The notes under the pieces are model-generated. The model worked only from the letters and a program-made list of their open reading frames with translations, searched no databases and had not been told where the DNA came from. Below, piece by piece: positions 16,540 through 26,342 of a stretch of DNA of 64,000 nt. The DNA comes from JACDAN01 sp963834825 (GTDB taxonomy: Bacteria; Actinomycetota; Thermoleophilia; Gaiellales; Gaiellaceae), in the NCBI GenBank assembly GCA_963834825.1, contig CAWICZ010000008.1, positions 124,001-188,000 on the forward strand, in the 5' to 3' direction. Made by a program: the position numbers and the translations under genes. Position 1 is the first letter of the stretch. Every line of letters begins with the position of its first letter.

Positions 16540-18897
16540 TCAGTCGTCGTCGTCGTCGTTGAACTTCTTCGGCCGGCCCACGTCCGGCTTCGAGTAGTCG
16601 CACACACCCGTCGGGAAGATCTGCTCGAGGCGGGCGACGTCGTCGGCGCCAGGCAGCCAGGGCGCGTACAGCCCCTTCGAGATCGCCCTGGAGACCGGCT
16701 GAAGAGCGCACTTGAAGATGCTGCCCTCGATCGGCCCGCCCGAGACGATCCGCGACGTCTTGAAGAGCGGGAACAGCTGAGTGCAGGGGCCGGCAGGACG
16801 CGAATCGAGGATGCCGTTCCATGAATCGGTCCCGGCGTGGATCAGCGAGCCGTCCGTCGCGAAGCACGAGTCGACCGCACGGTCCGGCTTGTTGCGGGCG
16901 ACGCTGCGCCAGGGCTTCGCGCGGATGTTCGCCTCCCACTGGTCGATCACCTCGAGCGCGAGCGGCGTCTGGTCGGAGGCCCGCGCAGGACGCGCATCGG
17001 TGAACCACACGACCTGGTTCGACGCGTTGTGGTCGAAGTTCAGCATCCGCTGCCGCGTCGCGAACGACTGGTGCGAGTGGTGCATGTCGAGCTCGGCCTC
17101 GAGGTAGTGGCGCCAGTCGATGATCGGGATGTCGATGTCGCCGCGGAAGACGATTCCCGACTCGTACGCCGCCCGCGCCGCCGTCATGTCGCCCTCACGC
17201 CTGGGCGCCGGCGTTACGCCGCCGTCCGGGCTGAGGCGCATGTTGCGGCGGCTCCAGGGGTCGAACTGCGCCGGGTCGGAGCAGAGGGCGCCGATGAACG
17301 GGCAGCCCTCCTGGACCATGTCGCTCGTTTCCTTCCAGGAGCCGATCGTGGCGTTGAGCTTGAGGAACTCGGGCGGGGTGATGTTCCCGTCCTTCACCGC
17401 CTGGAGCCCATACTGGACGCCGACGTTGTCGGACGGCACCCGCGCATAGCCGTTCGGGCCGACGCCGTAGACGTTCCGCAGGTCGTCCCAGTGCGTCCAC
17501 TTGACCGCCGCGATCACGGCCGGGTCGTAGAACTCCGTGCCGGCGCCGGCTGTGCCGAAGTGCGGGTTCAGCGCGAGCGGTGTCAGACCGCGCCAGCCGT
17601 TCACGCACTCGCTATTGCCGGGCAGGCCGCCGCGGTACGGGTTCGGCCTCGTCGCGCTGGCGTTCAGGCCTTCGAGCCAGGTGCGGTTCGGCCACACGGC
17701 CCACTTGGGATTGGCGCCGTCGGTGATGTCCATGTAGTGCTCGAGCAGCTCGCAGTCGCCGACATGGATCGTCTGCGTGACCATGTCCGAGTACGAGTAC
17801 TGCGGAATCGCCGCGTCGATGATCACGCCCGGGTGGCGCTGCGCGTACACGTACTGCTGAATCGCGCCGCCGGAGCCGCCGACGCCGACCGTGTAGGTCG
17901 GGACGCCGTAGCCCTCGATGAAGCGTTCCTTCGTCATGATCGCGGTCTCGGCGCCGAGGACGAGGTTGTAGTGCGTCGACGTCCGCGTTCCGCTGGAGTG
18001 GATGATCGCGTAGCCCTTGGACAGGCCTGGGTCGTAGAGGTGGCTGCCGCCGATCGTTCCCTGGTTGTGGCCGATCGCGACGCCGCCGTCGAAGGCGTAG
18101 ATCACCCGGCCGTTCCAAAGCGACGTGTCTGGCGGCGCGGTCGTTTCGCCGGGCGGGGAGAGGATCGAGATCGCGTAGATGAAGCGGTTGATCGTGCCTC
18201 GCTCGCGCCGGACGACGTACGGCACCGTGTCGCCGTCGAGCGTGGTCGTCATCGCGACGTCAGCGGGCAGCGGCCCGGCCGGGAGTGGCCGGAACCCGCC
18301 GGTGACCGTGCTCCGGTACTGGAAGTCGACGACCGTTGGAACCGTGCAGTCCTTGCTCCAGCCGATGAGCGGCGTCGTCTGGTTGCCCGGGGTCTGGAAG
18401 AGCCGCATGCCGATGCCGGCCTGGTTGTCGACCAGCGGGAAGCCGAGGCCCTGCTGCGTCTGCGTCTTGCAGACGAACGGCTGCTGCTGAGGCCCCGAAA
18501 AGACCGGCCCGGTCAGAGGATGGTTGACGAGCGTGAGCCGCGTCTTGCGACCGTTGCCGTGTCCCTTCGTGGTCGCAGTGAGCGAGTTCTCGCCCAGCTC
18601 GAGGCCGGTGACGAGACCCGTGCGGGTGCGTGCCGCCGCGTCGAGGTGGAGGGACGAAGTGACATCGCTGCCGTTCAGGAAGACCTTGGGCTTCGTCAGC
18701 GCGATGTTTCGGGGGATCGTCAGACGCACGAGCGCGTCGTCGCCGGTGACCATGCTCGCGGGGCTCGAGAGCACCTTCAGGCTCAAGCGGCCGCCGTGGC
18801 CGCGGTCGTCGCCGTGGCGGTTTCCCGCCGGCGCCGCGCTCGCAGCAGCGAGCGTCAAAAGGAACGCGAGCCCGACCCAAACCAGTCTCCTCTGCAT
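16540..18897 (-). CDS. Secreted DUF6351-like alpha/beta-hydrolase family protein
   Basis: 785 residues. ATG 18897 follows GGGGAGGGA and opens a signal peptide (LVWVGLAFLLTLAAASAAPA). An Ig-like N-terminal region (to ~120) precedes a large domain whose GVGGSGGAIQQYVYAQRHPG carries a G-x-S-x-G-type nucleophile elbow (Ser342), consistent with an alpha/beta hydrolase. Length and layout match what I know as DUF6351, whose substrate is not established. At least eight Cys in the mature protein suggest disulfides. The C-terminus ends in NDDDDD, an acidic tail that may bind Ca2+ or the wall. Confidence 0.75.
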   Translation of the reverse strand: MQRRLVWVGLAFLLTLAAASAAPAGNRHGDDRGHGGRLSLKVLSSPASMVTGDDALVRLTIPRNIALTKPKVFLNGSDVTSSLHLDAAARTRTGLVTGLELGENSLTATTKGHGNGRKTRLTLVNHPLTGPVFSGPQQQPFVCKTQTQQGLGFPLVDNQAGIGMRLFQTPGNQTTPLIGWSKDCTVPTVVDFQYRSTVTGGFRPLPAGPLPADVAMTTTLDGDTVPYVVRRERGTINRFIYAISILSPPGETTAPPDTSLWNGRVIYAFDGGVAIGHNQGTIGGSHLYDPGLSKGYAIIHSSGTRTSTHYNLVLGAETAIMTKERFIEGYGVPTYTVGVGGSGGAIQQYVYAQRHPGVIIDAAIPQYSYSDMVTQTIHVGDCELLEHYMDITDGANPKWAVWPNRTWLEGLNASATRPNPYRGGLPGNSECVNGWRGLTPLALNPHFGTAGAGTEFYDPAVIAAVKWTHWDDLRNVYGVGPNGYARVPSDNVGVQYGLQAVKDGNITPPEFLKLNATIGSWKETSDMVQEGCPFIGALCSDPAQFDPWSRRNMRLSPDGGVTPAPRREGDMTAARAAYESGIVFRGDIDIPIIDWRHYLEAELDMHHSHQSFATRQRMLNFDHNASNQVVWFTDARPARASDQTPLALEVIDQWEANIRAKPWRSVARNKPDRAVDSCFATDGSLIHAGTDSWNGILDSRPAGPCTQLFPLFKTSRIVSGGPIEGSIFKCALQPVSRAISKGLYAPWLPGADDVARLEQIFPTGVCDYSKPDVGRPKKFNDDDDD

Positions 18898-18944
18898 CTG
18901 TCCCTCCCCTTTCTTCGACCCCGTGCGGGCCGACTATCTCACGA

Positions 18945-19928
18945 CTAGTCCTTCGAAGGGGCCTGCAACTCGACCTCAGCCGGCTCACCACGGCGGAGCT
19001 CGCGGCTGCGTTCGGCTTCGGCGTTGACCTCGGCGCCGAAGAGCAGCGCGAGCGCGCTGAGCCAGAGCCAGGTGAGCATGATGATCACGCCGGCGAGCGA
19101 GCCCCACGCCTTGTTGTACGAGGCGAACGAGCTCACGAAGTAGGCGAAGCCGGCGGACGCGACCAGCCAGACGACGACGCTGATGACGGTTCCGAACGTG
19201 ATGAACCGCCAGCGCGGGTGGTCGATGTTCGGCCCCAGGTAGAGGATCGTCGCGGACGAGAAGAAGAGGCCGAGCAGCAGAATCGGCCACTGAGCCGTCC
19301 ACCACAGCCAGCCGACGAGCGTCTCGGCGTCGAGCGCCGAGCCGATCGCGTCGGACAAGACCGGTCCGAGCACGAGCAGACCGAACGCGAGGGCGAACGC
19401 GAGCAACAGCAGGAGGACGATCGCGAGCGCCGTCACCCGCTGTTTGAAGAAGCCGCGCGTCTCCTCCCGGTCGTACGCGGTGTTGAGTGACCACATCAGT
19501 GTCTGCATGGCACCGGTGAGCGTCCAGAGTGCGAGTACCGACCCGACGACGATCAGGCTGATTCCCGAGCTCGACTGGCTCGCCGTCACCCGCTCGAGGC
19601 TGCCCTGGATCAGCGTCAACGCCTCCTGCGGCACGACTCCCTCCAGCTTGTCGATGATCGTGCCGATCACATCGTCGTCACCGACGAGGCTGAAGACGCC
19701 GACCGCGACGAGGAGCGCCGCCGGGATCGCGAGGAACGCGTAGTAGGCGAGCGCGGCAGCCAGGTTGGTGATGTGGTCGGCCAGGGATTCCTTCACCGCC
19801 CTGATCAGGATGGCGCCGTAGTCGCGCATGGAGAGGTCGCGCGGCCTGGGGTCCGAGAGCGTCGGCTCGTCGCGTTCCGGTTGCGGTGCCGTGGCCCCCG
19901 GCGGCAAGGGGTCGGTCATGACCTGCAT
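18945..19928 (-). CDS. YihY/BrkB family inner-membrane protein
   Basis: 327 residues with six hydrophobic segments. The first domain starts ADHITNLAAALAYYAFLAIPAALL, the YihY/virulence-factor BrkB signature; the middle has SLNTAYDREETRGFFKQR, also conserved. The N-terminal 35 residues are Pro/Asp/Arg-rich and cytosolic, and the C-terminus is charged. Start could be ATG 19928 or ATG 19919; neither has a strong Shine-Dalgarno. Function in the family is not settled (transport or envelope roles have been proposed). Confidence 0.88.
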   Translation of the reverse strand: MQVMTDPLPPGATAPQPERDEPTLSDPRPRDLSMRDYGAILIRAVKESLADHITNLAAALAYYAFLAIPAALLVAVGVFSLVGDDDVIGTIIDKLEGVVPQEALTLIQGSLERVTASQSSSGISLIVVGSVLALWTLTGAMQTLMWSLNTAYDREETRGFFKQRVTALAIVLLLLLAFALAFGLLVLGPVLSDAIGSALDAETLVGWLWWTAQWPILLLGLFFSSATILYLGPNIDHPRWRFITFGTVISVVVWLVASAGFAYFVSSFASYNKAWGSLAGVIIMLTWLWLSALALLFGAEVNAEAERSRELRRGEPAEVELQAPSKD

Positions 19929-20033
19929 CTTGCCGCTCGGCCCCGCGGCTAACCGCGGAGCTCACGAGATTGTCCGAGAAACGGCGAGCATTGGCGCGCC
20001 GGCCACCGTCGAGTAGAGGGTCGGCCGAGAGCC

Positions 20034-20684
20034 TCAGCGCCGTGCGCTGCCCAGTACGTACGGCGCTGAGGTGATCGTCAGCAGGGACGACGAGTGGAAA
20101 CCGCGCTCGAGCTCGGCGACCCGAAACCCGGCCGCGCGGATCGCAGCCTCGGTGTCCCTCGTCGTCTCGCAGCCGCCGAGGGCACGCGTCCAGAAAAGCG
20201 CATCCACCCCGCGCTGGATCAGCCGGAACGCAGCATGCGGGGACCGCACGTGCTCCCAGAAGCGGAGCTCACCATCGTTCCTGAGCACGCGGCGGAGCTC
20301 GCGAAGCGAGCCGGCCGGATCGGGCACGGAGCAGAGGACGCCTGAGACGACCGCGGCGTCGAAGGCGCCGTCCTCGGCCGGCAGGGACTCGGCGACCCCG
20401 TCGACGACGTCGATCGGCACCGCAGCGGTGCGAGCCCGCTCAGCTGCGGCCGCCCGCGCAGTCGGATCGGGCTCGACCGCGAGGACGTGGACGACCTCCG
20501 GCGGGTAGTGCTCGAACGTGCGGCCGTCGCCCGCCCCCGGCTCGATCACCCGGCCGCGCAGACCGGCGCGCACGCGACGGTGGAGCTCGCGAGCGCCGAG
20601 ATCGGGCTTCCGCTGCTCTCGTCGCTCGAGATACCGCGCGAAGCGCGACTGCTGCGGGCCGTAGAGGGGCGTGTCCGTCGTCAA
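20034..20684 (-). CDS. Class I SAM-dependent methyltransferase
   Basis: 216 residues with motif I VIEPGAGDGRTFEH, an acidic residue ending strand 2 (LAVEPDP), motif II/III AFDAAVVSGVLCSVPDP and LRNDGELRFWEHVRS. This layout resembles small-molecule or lipid methyltransferases of the Methyltransf_11 type (UbiE/METTL7-like). The substrate is not evident. It is transcribed divergently from the DUF4394 gene; the 72-bp gap must hold both promoters. Confidence 0.85.
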   Translation of the reverse strand: MTTDTPLYGPQQSRFARYLERREQRKPDLGARELHRRVRAGLRGRVIEPGAGDGRTFEHYPPEVVHVLAVEPDPTARAAAAERARTAAVPIDVVDGVAESLPAEDGAFDAAVVSGVLCSVPDPAGSLRELRRVLRNDGELRFWEHVRSPHAAFRLIQRGVDALFWTRALGGCETTRDTEAAIRAAGFRVAELERGFHSSSLLTITSAPYVLGSARR

Positions 20685-20756
20685 GCGACGAATTGAACCC
20701 TAGGCGGGACTCCTGCGAAGAGCCTCCTGACACGTACATCGACCTTGGAGGCTCCA

Positions 20757-21620
20757 ATGCACCTCTCACGGTTCTTCCGCCGCGGCATCGTGCTCGTCGC
20801 GCTTCTTGCGCTCGCGATGCCGCTCGCCGCACTTGCCGACGGTGGCAAGCGCGGCAACGATCGTCGTAGCGACGGTCGCGTCTTCTACGCGACCAACACG
20901 GCGGGCAAGCTGCTCAAGTTCAACTCCGACGAACCCCGCAAGCTTCGCTCGAAGCAGATCACGGGTCTCCCGATGGGAGTCTCGATCAAGGGGATCGACT
21001 TTCGCCCCGCCTCGGGCGACCTGTACGCGCTCGGCAGCGACCGGGTCGTCTACAGGCTGAACCCCAACACGGCGATCGCCGTGCCCGAGGGGAAGAGCTT
21101 CGACCTGATGCCCTCGATCCTCTCCGGCTTGAACAACGGGTTCGACTTCAACCCGACCGTGGACAAGATCCGCGTCACGAGCGACGCCGCCGACAACCTG
21201 CGGCTGAATCCCGACGACGGCACGCTGCTCTCGGTCGACACGAAGCTGACGCCGGCCGGCGTTCAGGTGGTCGGATCGGCCTACACGAACTCGTCCTTCA
21301 CCGCCTTCGCCACCCGCCCCACGGTGACCGAGCTCTACGCCTATGACGTCGGCGCGAGCCCGGACAAGCTGTGGATCCAGCGGCCGGCGAACGCGGGGAC
21401 GCTGATCATGCCCCAGTCGACCGGGCTGAACCTCAGCGGCAACCTCGGCTTCGACATCGCCGGCGCAGCCAACGTTGGCTGGCTCGCAGGGAACTCGGAG
21501 GGGCGCTACTCCTCCCGCCTGTACCGGCTCGACATCAACACCGGACGGACGAAGTTGGTGGGTCGGATCGGTGACGGCTCCCACACGATCACTGGTCTCG
21601 CGGCAGTTCAAGACCAGTAG
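20757..21620 (+). CDS. Secreted DUF4394 protein
   Basis: 287 residues. I use ATG 20757 because GGAGG lies five bases before it; the TTG four codons upstream overlaps that ribosome site. Signal peptide GIVLVALLALAMPLAALA, then a DUF4394 domain: FYATNTAGKLLKFNSDEP, GIDFRPASGDLYALGSDR, GFDFNPTVDKIRVTSDAADN and ITGLAAVQDQ. It predicts a secreted beta-propeller-like protein of unknown activity. It directly precedes the ECF sigma / anti-sigma pair on the same strand, so it may be a target or partner of that regulon. Confidence 0.88.
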   Translation: MHLSRFFRRGIVLVALLALAMPLAALADGGKRGNDRRSDGRVFYATNTAGKLLKFNSDEPRKLRSKQITGLPMGVSIKGIDFRPASGDLYALGSDRVVYRLNPNTAIAVPEGKSFDLMPSILSGLNNGFDFNPTVDKIRVTSDAADNLRLNPDDGTLLSVDTKLTPAGVQVVGSAYTNSSFTAFATRPTVTELYAYDVGASPDKLWIQRPANAGTLIMPQSTGLNLSGNLGFDIAGAANVGWLAGNSEGRYSSRLYRLDINTGRTKLVGRIGDGSHTITGLAAVQDQ

Positions 21621-21715
21621 GCGCATGACACCGGGGCGGGTCGGCTCCCCTACGGCCCGCCCCAAAGCGCCTCCGAACCGCGAACGTGCTGCGCGCGAAT
21701 CCGAGACGTCGTCAC

Positions 21716-22291
21716 ATGGATTCGATCTCAGCAGTCGCCGCAGAGAGAGATGCCTTCGAGGAGGCCCACCTCCTCGCACTCGTAGCGGGTGGAGACCGCG
21801 GGGAGCCGCTCGAAGAGCTCTACGACCGCTACGCCCGACGGGTGTTCGGGCTCGGCCTGAGACTGCTCGACGACCCCGGCCTGGCCGAGGACCTGGTTCA
21901 GGAGACATTCGTGCGGCTCTGGCGGTCGGCACACCGGTTCGACCCCGCCAAAGGCTCCGTGCGGACGTTCCTCTTCACACTCGCCCGGCGGGCGGCCGTG
22001 GATCTCTGGCGGCGTGGCCGCGGGAACTCGAGTCCACTCGGGCCGGGACCCGAGCAGGCTGCGGGCGAAGATGCCTTCGAGGAGCTGCTCCTCGGTCTCG
22101 ACGTTCGGGCTGCACTCGACGAGCTGTCCGTGAAGCATCGCGAGGTGCTGGAGCTTCACTACGACTGTGGGCTCACCCAGCAGCAGATCAGCGACCTGCT
22201 TACGATCCCGCTCGGCACCGTCAAGACGCGCACGTACCACGCCTTGCGCGCGCTGAAGGAACAGCTCACGGATCGGGGTCTCCTTGACTGA
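21716..22291 (+). CDS. ECF-family RNA polymerase sigma factor (SigK-like)
   Basis: 191 residues from ATG 21716 (a GTG ten codons upstream is possible but lacks any ribosome site). Region 2: LYDRYARRVFGLGLRLL...DLVQETFVRLWR; region 4: LDELSVKHREVLELHYD with the helix-turn-helix LTQQQISDLLTIPLGTVKTR. The short, two-domain form and the adjoining RskA-type anti-sigma gene (8-base overlap) support a SigK-RskA-like pair that responds to an envelope signal. Confidence 0.9.
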   Translation: MDSISAVAAERDAFEEAHLLALVAGGDRGEPLEELYDRYARRVFGLGLRLLDDPGLAEDLVQETFVRLWRSAHRFDPAKGSVRTFLFTLARRAAVDLWRRGRGNSSPLGPGPEQAAGEDAFEELLLGLDVRAALDELSVKHREVLELHYDCGLTQQQISDLLTIPLGTVKTRTYHALRALKEQLTDRGLLD

Positions 22292-22986
22292 GTCGACGAC
22301 ACCGCATCACGATCTCGGCGCCTACCTGCTCGACGCACTGACCGCCGACGAGCGGGAGAGCTTCGAGCAGCACCTCGCGTCATGCGAGATCTGCAATCGC
22401 GAGATCGCCGGTCTCGAAGAAGCGGCCAGGCTGCTCGATGAGGCGGCGCCTCCGTACGCTCTGCCCGAGAGCCTGAAGGCGCGCACGTTCGCGGCGATCG
22501 AGCGAGAAGCAGCCGCGAGGACGGTTCGCCCGCCGGTCAGGCGGCGGTGGTGGCCGCGGGCCCTCGCCGTCGCCGCAACGGCGGCCGCGGCGGTCCTCGC
22601 CTTCGTCGCCGGGACTCAGATCAACCGCGGGGACGGCACGGTCGAACTGAAGGCGGCGCTCTCCGCGCCACCGCGGGCCGGCGGAGGCGAGCGTGGAGGT
22701 GCGGAAGACCGGAATCGGGCGGGTGATCCGCTTCGAGAGCGACGATCTGCCGATCCTCCCCAAGGGCGAGTACTACGAGCTCTGGTTCGTCGGCCCGGGT
22801 GACACGCGCTCGGAGCCGAATCGGATCTCGGCCGGGACGTTCCATCCGGACGCGCAAGGAAGGTCCCACGTTCGCTTCGCCGCTGCGGTCGACCCCGCCC
22901 TGTACCCGGTGCTGAGCGTGACGGCAGAGCCCGGCGACGGAAATCCGGAGCGCACCGGCCCCGAGGTGCTCCGCTCCGGGCTGTAG
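22284..22986 (+). CDS. RskA-family transmembrane anti-sigma factor (frameshifted in this sequence)
   Basis: TTG start overlapping the sigma gene. Residues ~9-50 are a zinc anti-sigma domain with FEQHLASCEIC (H-x3-C-x2-C) and an earlier His, then a single TM helix (ALAVAATAAAAVLAFVAG) and an extracytoplasmic RskA domain (VRKTGIGRVIRFESDDLP, GEYYELWFVGPGDT, FAAAVDPALYPVLSVTAEP). The frame breaks near 22675: the first part ends at 22802 out of frame, and removing one base in the CCGCGGGCCGG stretch joins both halves into a normal ~233-residue protein. I read the break as an insertion error. The membrane helix places the sensor outside and the sigma-binding part inside. Confidence 0.85.
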
Positions 22987-22995
22987 TCGAGGCGC

Positions 22996-25429
22996 TCAGC
23001 GCCGGGCGGCTCTTCCCATGACGAACGAGCTCTGGCCGAGCAGCGCTCCGTACCGCCGCGGATTGCCGTAGCCGGGCCAGACGAACCAGCGGTATCGGCC
23101 TGGGCTCAGTCGCTGCTGTCGGCCGAGGTACTTCCACTGCATCCGGAGCTGGAGGCGCGTGCGGGTGGGCCAGGCGCTGAAGACTTTCCGGCTGCCGCGG
23201 AAGAGCTGGACGTTGTAGTAGCCGGCGCGGCTGACCTTCCGCCAGACCAGGAGTGGCGCGCGCGTGACGCGTGCTCCCGCTTTCGGCGACAAGAGTGCGG
23301 ACGCCACTTTCTTCGCCGCCGGTGTGACCTTCCAACCGTGCAGCGAGGGGGTTGCGTCGGCGTTCCCGGCCCTGTCGATTGCGCGGACCTGGAACTGATG
23401 GTCGCCTTGGCTCAGAGCGCCGTAGCTCTTCGGCGAGCCGCACAGCGTGAACGGTGAGCCGTCGAGCCTGCACTCGAACGTCGCGTTCTCGCTCGCTGCG
23501 TACGCGAAGGTCGCCGAAGTCGCCGTTCCGGAGGTGGGCGCTGCGGCAAGCATGGTCTCCGGAGCGGTCGTGTCGATTGCCCACGAATGTCCAACCGGGG
23601 CGCTGAGGTTGCCGACCGCATCCTTGGCTCGAACGCTGAAGGCGTGCGCGCCGTCGCCCAGCCCGTGATACGTCGCGGGCGAGGTGCAGGGCTCGAAGCC
23701 GCGCCCGTCCACGCTGCAGTCGAACGACGAGGGCTCGTCGGCCAAGAATGCGAAGGTCGCACCGCTGCTGTTGCTGAGCCCTGCGGGAGCCGAAGCCAAG
23801 GCAGCGGTCGGCGCGCGGGTCTCGATCGTCCAGGCGTGGCTCGCCTCGGGCCCGGTGTTCCCGGCAGAGTCGGTTGCTCTGACGGCGAACGTATGTGGTC
23901 CGTCGGCGAGGCTGCCGTAGATGGCGGGCGATGTGCACGGCGCAAAGCTTCCCCCGTCGAGGCGGCAAGTGAAACTGCCGCTCTCGCTGGCGATGAAGGC
24001 GAAGGTTGGCGAGCTGGTGTTACTCGAGCTGCTCGGCTTCAGCGTGATCGTTGCCGTCGGCACCGCCGTGTCAATCGACCAGGTGTAGATCACCTCTGGC
24101 CCGGGGTTGCCGGCTCGGTCCGTAGCCTTGACTCGGAACGTGTGCGCGCCGTCGGCAAGGGCCGTGTAGCTCTTCGTGGTGGCACAGGCCGCGAAGGCCG
24201 CGCCGTCGATCCTGCACTCGAACGTCGCGATCTCGCTCGCAGCGAACCCGAAGCTCGGCGAGTCAACGTTGCTCGGATTGGACGGCTTGGCCGTGATCGA
24301 AGTGGTCGGCGGAGTGGTATCGATCGTCCAGCTGTAGCTGACCGCCCCTACGTTGCCGACGCCGTCGGTCGCGCGTACCAGGAATGTGTACGCGCCGGGC
24401 AGGAGGTTGGCGAAGCTCTTCGGGGAGGTGCACGCAGCCAGGGTGGCGGGATCGAGCCCGCAGCGGAAGGTCGAGGCCTCGCTCGCCGTGAACCCGAACG
24501 TCGGCGAGGTGTCGTTACTCTGGCTGGGCGGCTTGACCGTGATCGTGACGGTCGGCGCCGTCACGTCGATCGTCCAGCTGTAGCTTGCCGTCCCGACGTT
24601 GGCGGCGGCGTCCGTCGCCTCGACGACGAAGGTGTGCGAACCGCCGGCCACGGCGGTGTAGGACTGTGGCGAGGTACACGCCGCGAACGCCGCGGCGTCG
24701 AGCTTGCAGCGGAAGGTCGAGGCCTCGCTTGCCGTGAACGCGAAGGTCGGCGAGGTGTCGTTATTCGGGTTGGGCGCCCCCGGCGTGATCGTGACGTTGG
24801 GCGCCGCCGCGTCGATCGTCCAGCTGTAGCTGGTCATCCCGACGTTGCCGGCGGCGTCGGTCGCTTCAGCGGTGAAGCTGTGCGGTCCGTTGGCGAGATT
24901 CGGGTAACTCGTCGGGGAGCTGCAGGGCGCGAGCGCGGCCGCGTCGACCTTGCACCGGAAGGTCGAGGCCTCGCTCGCCGTGAACCCGAAGCTCGGCGAC
25001 TTGTCGTTGCTCAGGGCGTTGGGCTTGACGGTGATCGAGGCGGTCGGCGCAACCGTGTCGATCGTCCATGTGAAGGTGGCCGTGCCGGTCTCGGCGGTTG
25101 GGTTGGTCGCCCTCAACTCGAAGGTATGTGACCCGCCTCCGAGACCGGTATAGGGCTTCGGCGAGGTGCACGACTCGAACGCGCCGCCGTCGAGCTTGCA
25201 CTCGAAGGTCGATGGCTCACTCGCGGCGAACACGAAAGCTCGCCGAGTTGACATTGCTGGGATCGGTCGGGTGGCCGGTGATCGTCACCGTCGGCGCTGC
25301 CTCGTTGACCAACACGCCCGTCCACGCGAACGGTCCGTCCATGGCGGTCGAGACTGCCGAGGCGCCTGAGGCTGCGATCAGGCAAACCACCGTGACGACG
25401 GCGAGCGATAGGCGGCGGCGGCTGAACAT
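22996..25429 (-). CDS. Secreted protein with eight Ig-like repeats (frameshifted near its N-terminus)
   Basis: Reconstructed length ~810 residues. The signal peptide (LSLAVVTVVCLIAASGASA) lies in the frame 25429-25217; the body continues in another frame from ~25243. Dropping one base in TTTCGTG restores NSASFVFAASEPSTF. Eight tandem ~80-residue repeats follow, each of the form AP..TI..P....S.SPSF.F.ASE.STF.C.LD....C.SP..Y..L..G.HTF.V.A.D.AGN....YSWTID, with two Cys per repeat that should form a disulfide. A C-terminal domain (TRAPLLVWRKVSRAGYYNVQ ...) is fibronectin-like. A surface or matrix adhesion role is inferred. It is co-transcribed with the basic membrane protein 11 bases upstream. 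Confidence 0.85.
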
Positions 25430-25440
25430 GGATCTCCCCT

Positions 25441-26302
25441 CTAGAAGAAGACGGCGGCGTTGAGCAAGAGAAGTGCGAGCGCGATCGCTCCGAACCCGAT
25501 TGCGGCGACGTCGCCGCGACGGGCATATAGCGGTTGTGCCAGTGCCGGCAGCGGGATCTGTCGAAACGAGGCAAGCGAAGCTCCGAGCAGCAGGAGCATT
25601 CCGACGCCGAACAACGGGAGAAGCAGCGGTACGGCTACGGAAAGTTGCGGTTCCGATCGCGCCAAGACGGGAGCCGGCAGTGCCTCGTGATCGAGCGGCG
25701 CGCCGGCTGGAGCGGCGGCGGAAGCTCGGATCCGCTTGCGTGCGGCGAGGATCCGCTTGCGCGCGGCGACCTTCCCCTTCCTGGTGCGAACGGCGCGGGC
25801 CACGCGTCGAGCCTTGCGGACGGAGTTGAGTCGGTCACGCCGGCGGGCGGCGATCGCGGCAGCTTCTGCCCGCTTCTTCCGGGCGGCCGCCTTTAGCCGA
25901 TTCGCGCGCGCAGCTCGCTGGGCCGCTACAGCCCGCTTGCGCACTGCCGCACGTCGCACGAGCGAGCCTCTTCGCCCGTGCTGCGGTCGAGCGTCCCGCA
26001 GTGCGGTTAGTCGCGGGCGGCGGCGCGGGCGGAGGCGGCGGGGTCACACGAGCCCGCGGCTTCGGTCGAGCGGCCGGCTTCGGGTCGGGTTTCGGCGACG
26101 GCTTGGGATCCGGCGCAGGCGCCTGAACCGTCGCGCCGGTCGTCGAGCTCGTCGTGGTCGGCTCCGTGGGAAGCTGCGGCTCCAAGGTTTGGCCGGCCAG
26201 CGCCTGGGAGGCCGCGAGGCCCAGGCTCGAGAGCCCGAGCAGCAGGACCGTCGTCAGTCCGATGCGGCGTTGACACCGCGGGGCGGCCGCGGCTCTTCTC
26301 AT
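25441..26302 (-). CDS. Pro/Lys- and Arg-rich membrane protein of unknown function (frameshifted)
   Basis: Reconstructed ~286 residues. Starts at ATG 26302 with a signal-like helix (IGLTTVLLLGLSSLGLAAS), then a Thr/Pro region with PDPKPSPKPDPKPAARPKP, a run of prolines, a ~90-residue Arg/Ala/Lys-rich helical stretch (e.g. RAARANRLKAAARKKRAEAA), and two C-terminal TM helices (VAVPLLLPLFGVGMLLLLGA; GFGAIALALLLLNAAVFF). The frame switches near 25962; removing one C in CTCGCTCGTG joins the halves. No family recognised. The basic, proline-rich extracytoplasmic part could bind anionic wall polymers or DNA; that is speculation. It is the first gene of the operon with the Ig-repeat protein. Confidence 0.65.
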
Positions 26303-26342
26303 GGGCCCGAGGCGCGGGTCGTTGGAGACGCGTGAGGGGCGC

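Noticed and set aside
23587..25131. 514-codon plus-strand open frame opposite the Ig-repeat gene
   Set aside because: Its apparent repeats are the antisense of the Ig-like repeats; low-complexity Arg/Gly-rich product without motifs.
23400..25250. Regularly spaced DNA repeats suggesting a CRISPR-like array
   Set aside because: The ~240-bp periodicity comes from coding Ig-like domains; units diverge and lack short identical repeats with unique spacers.
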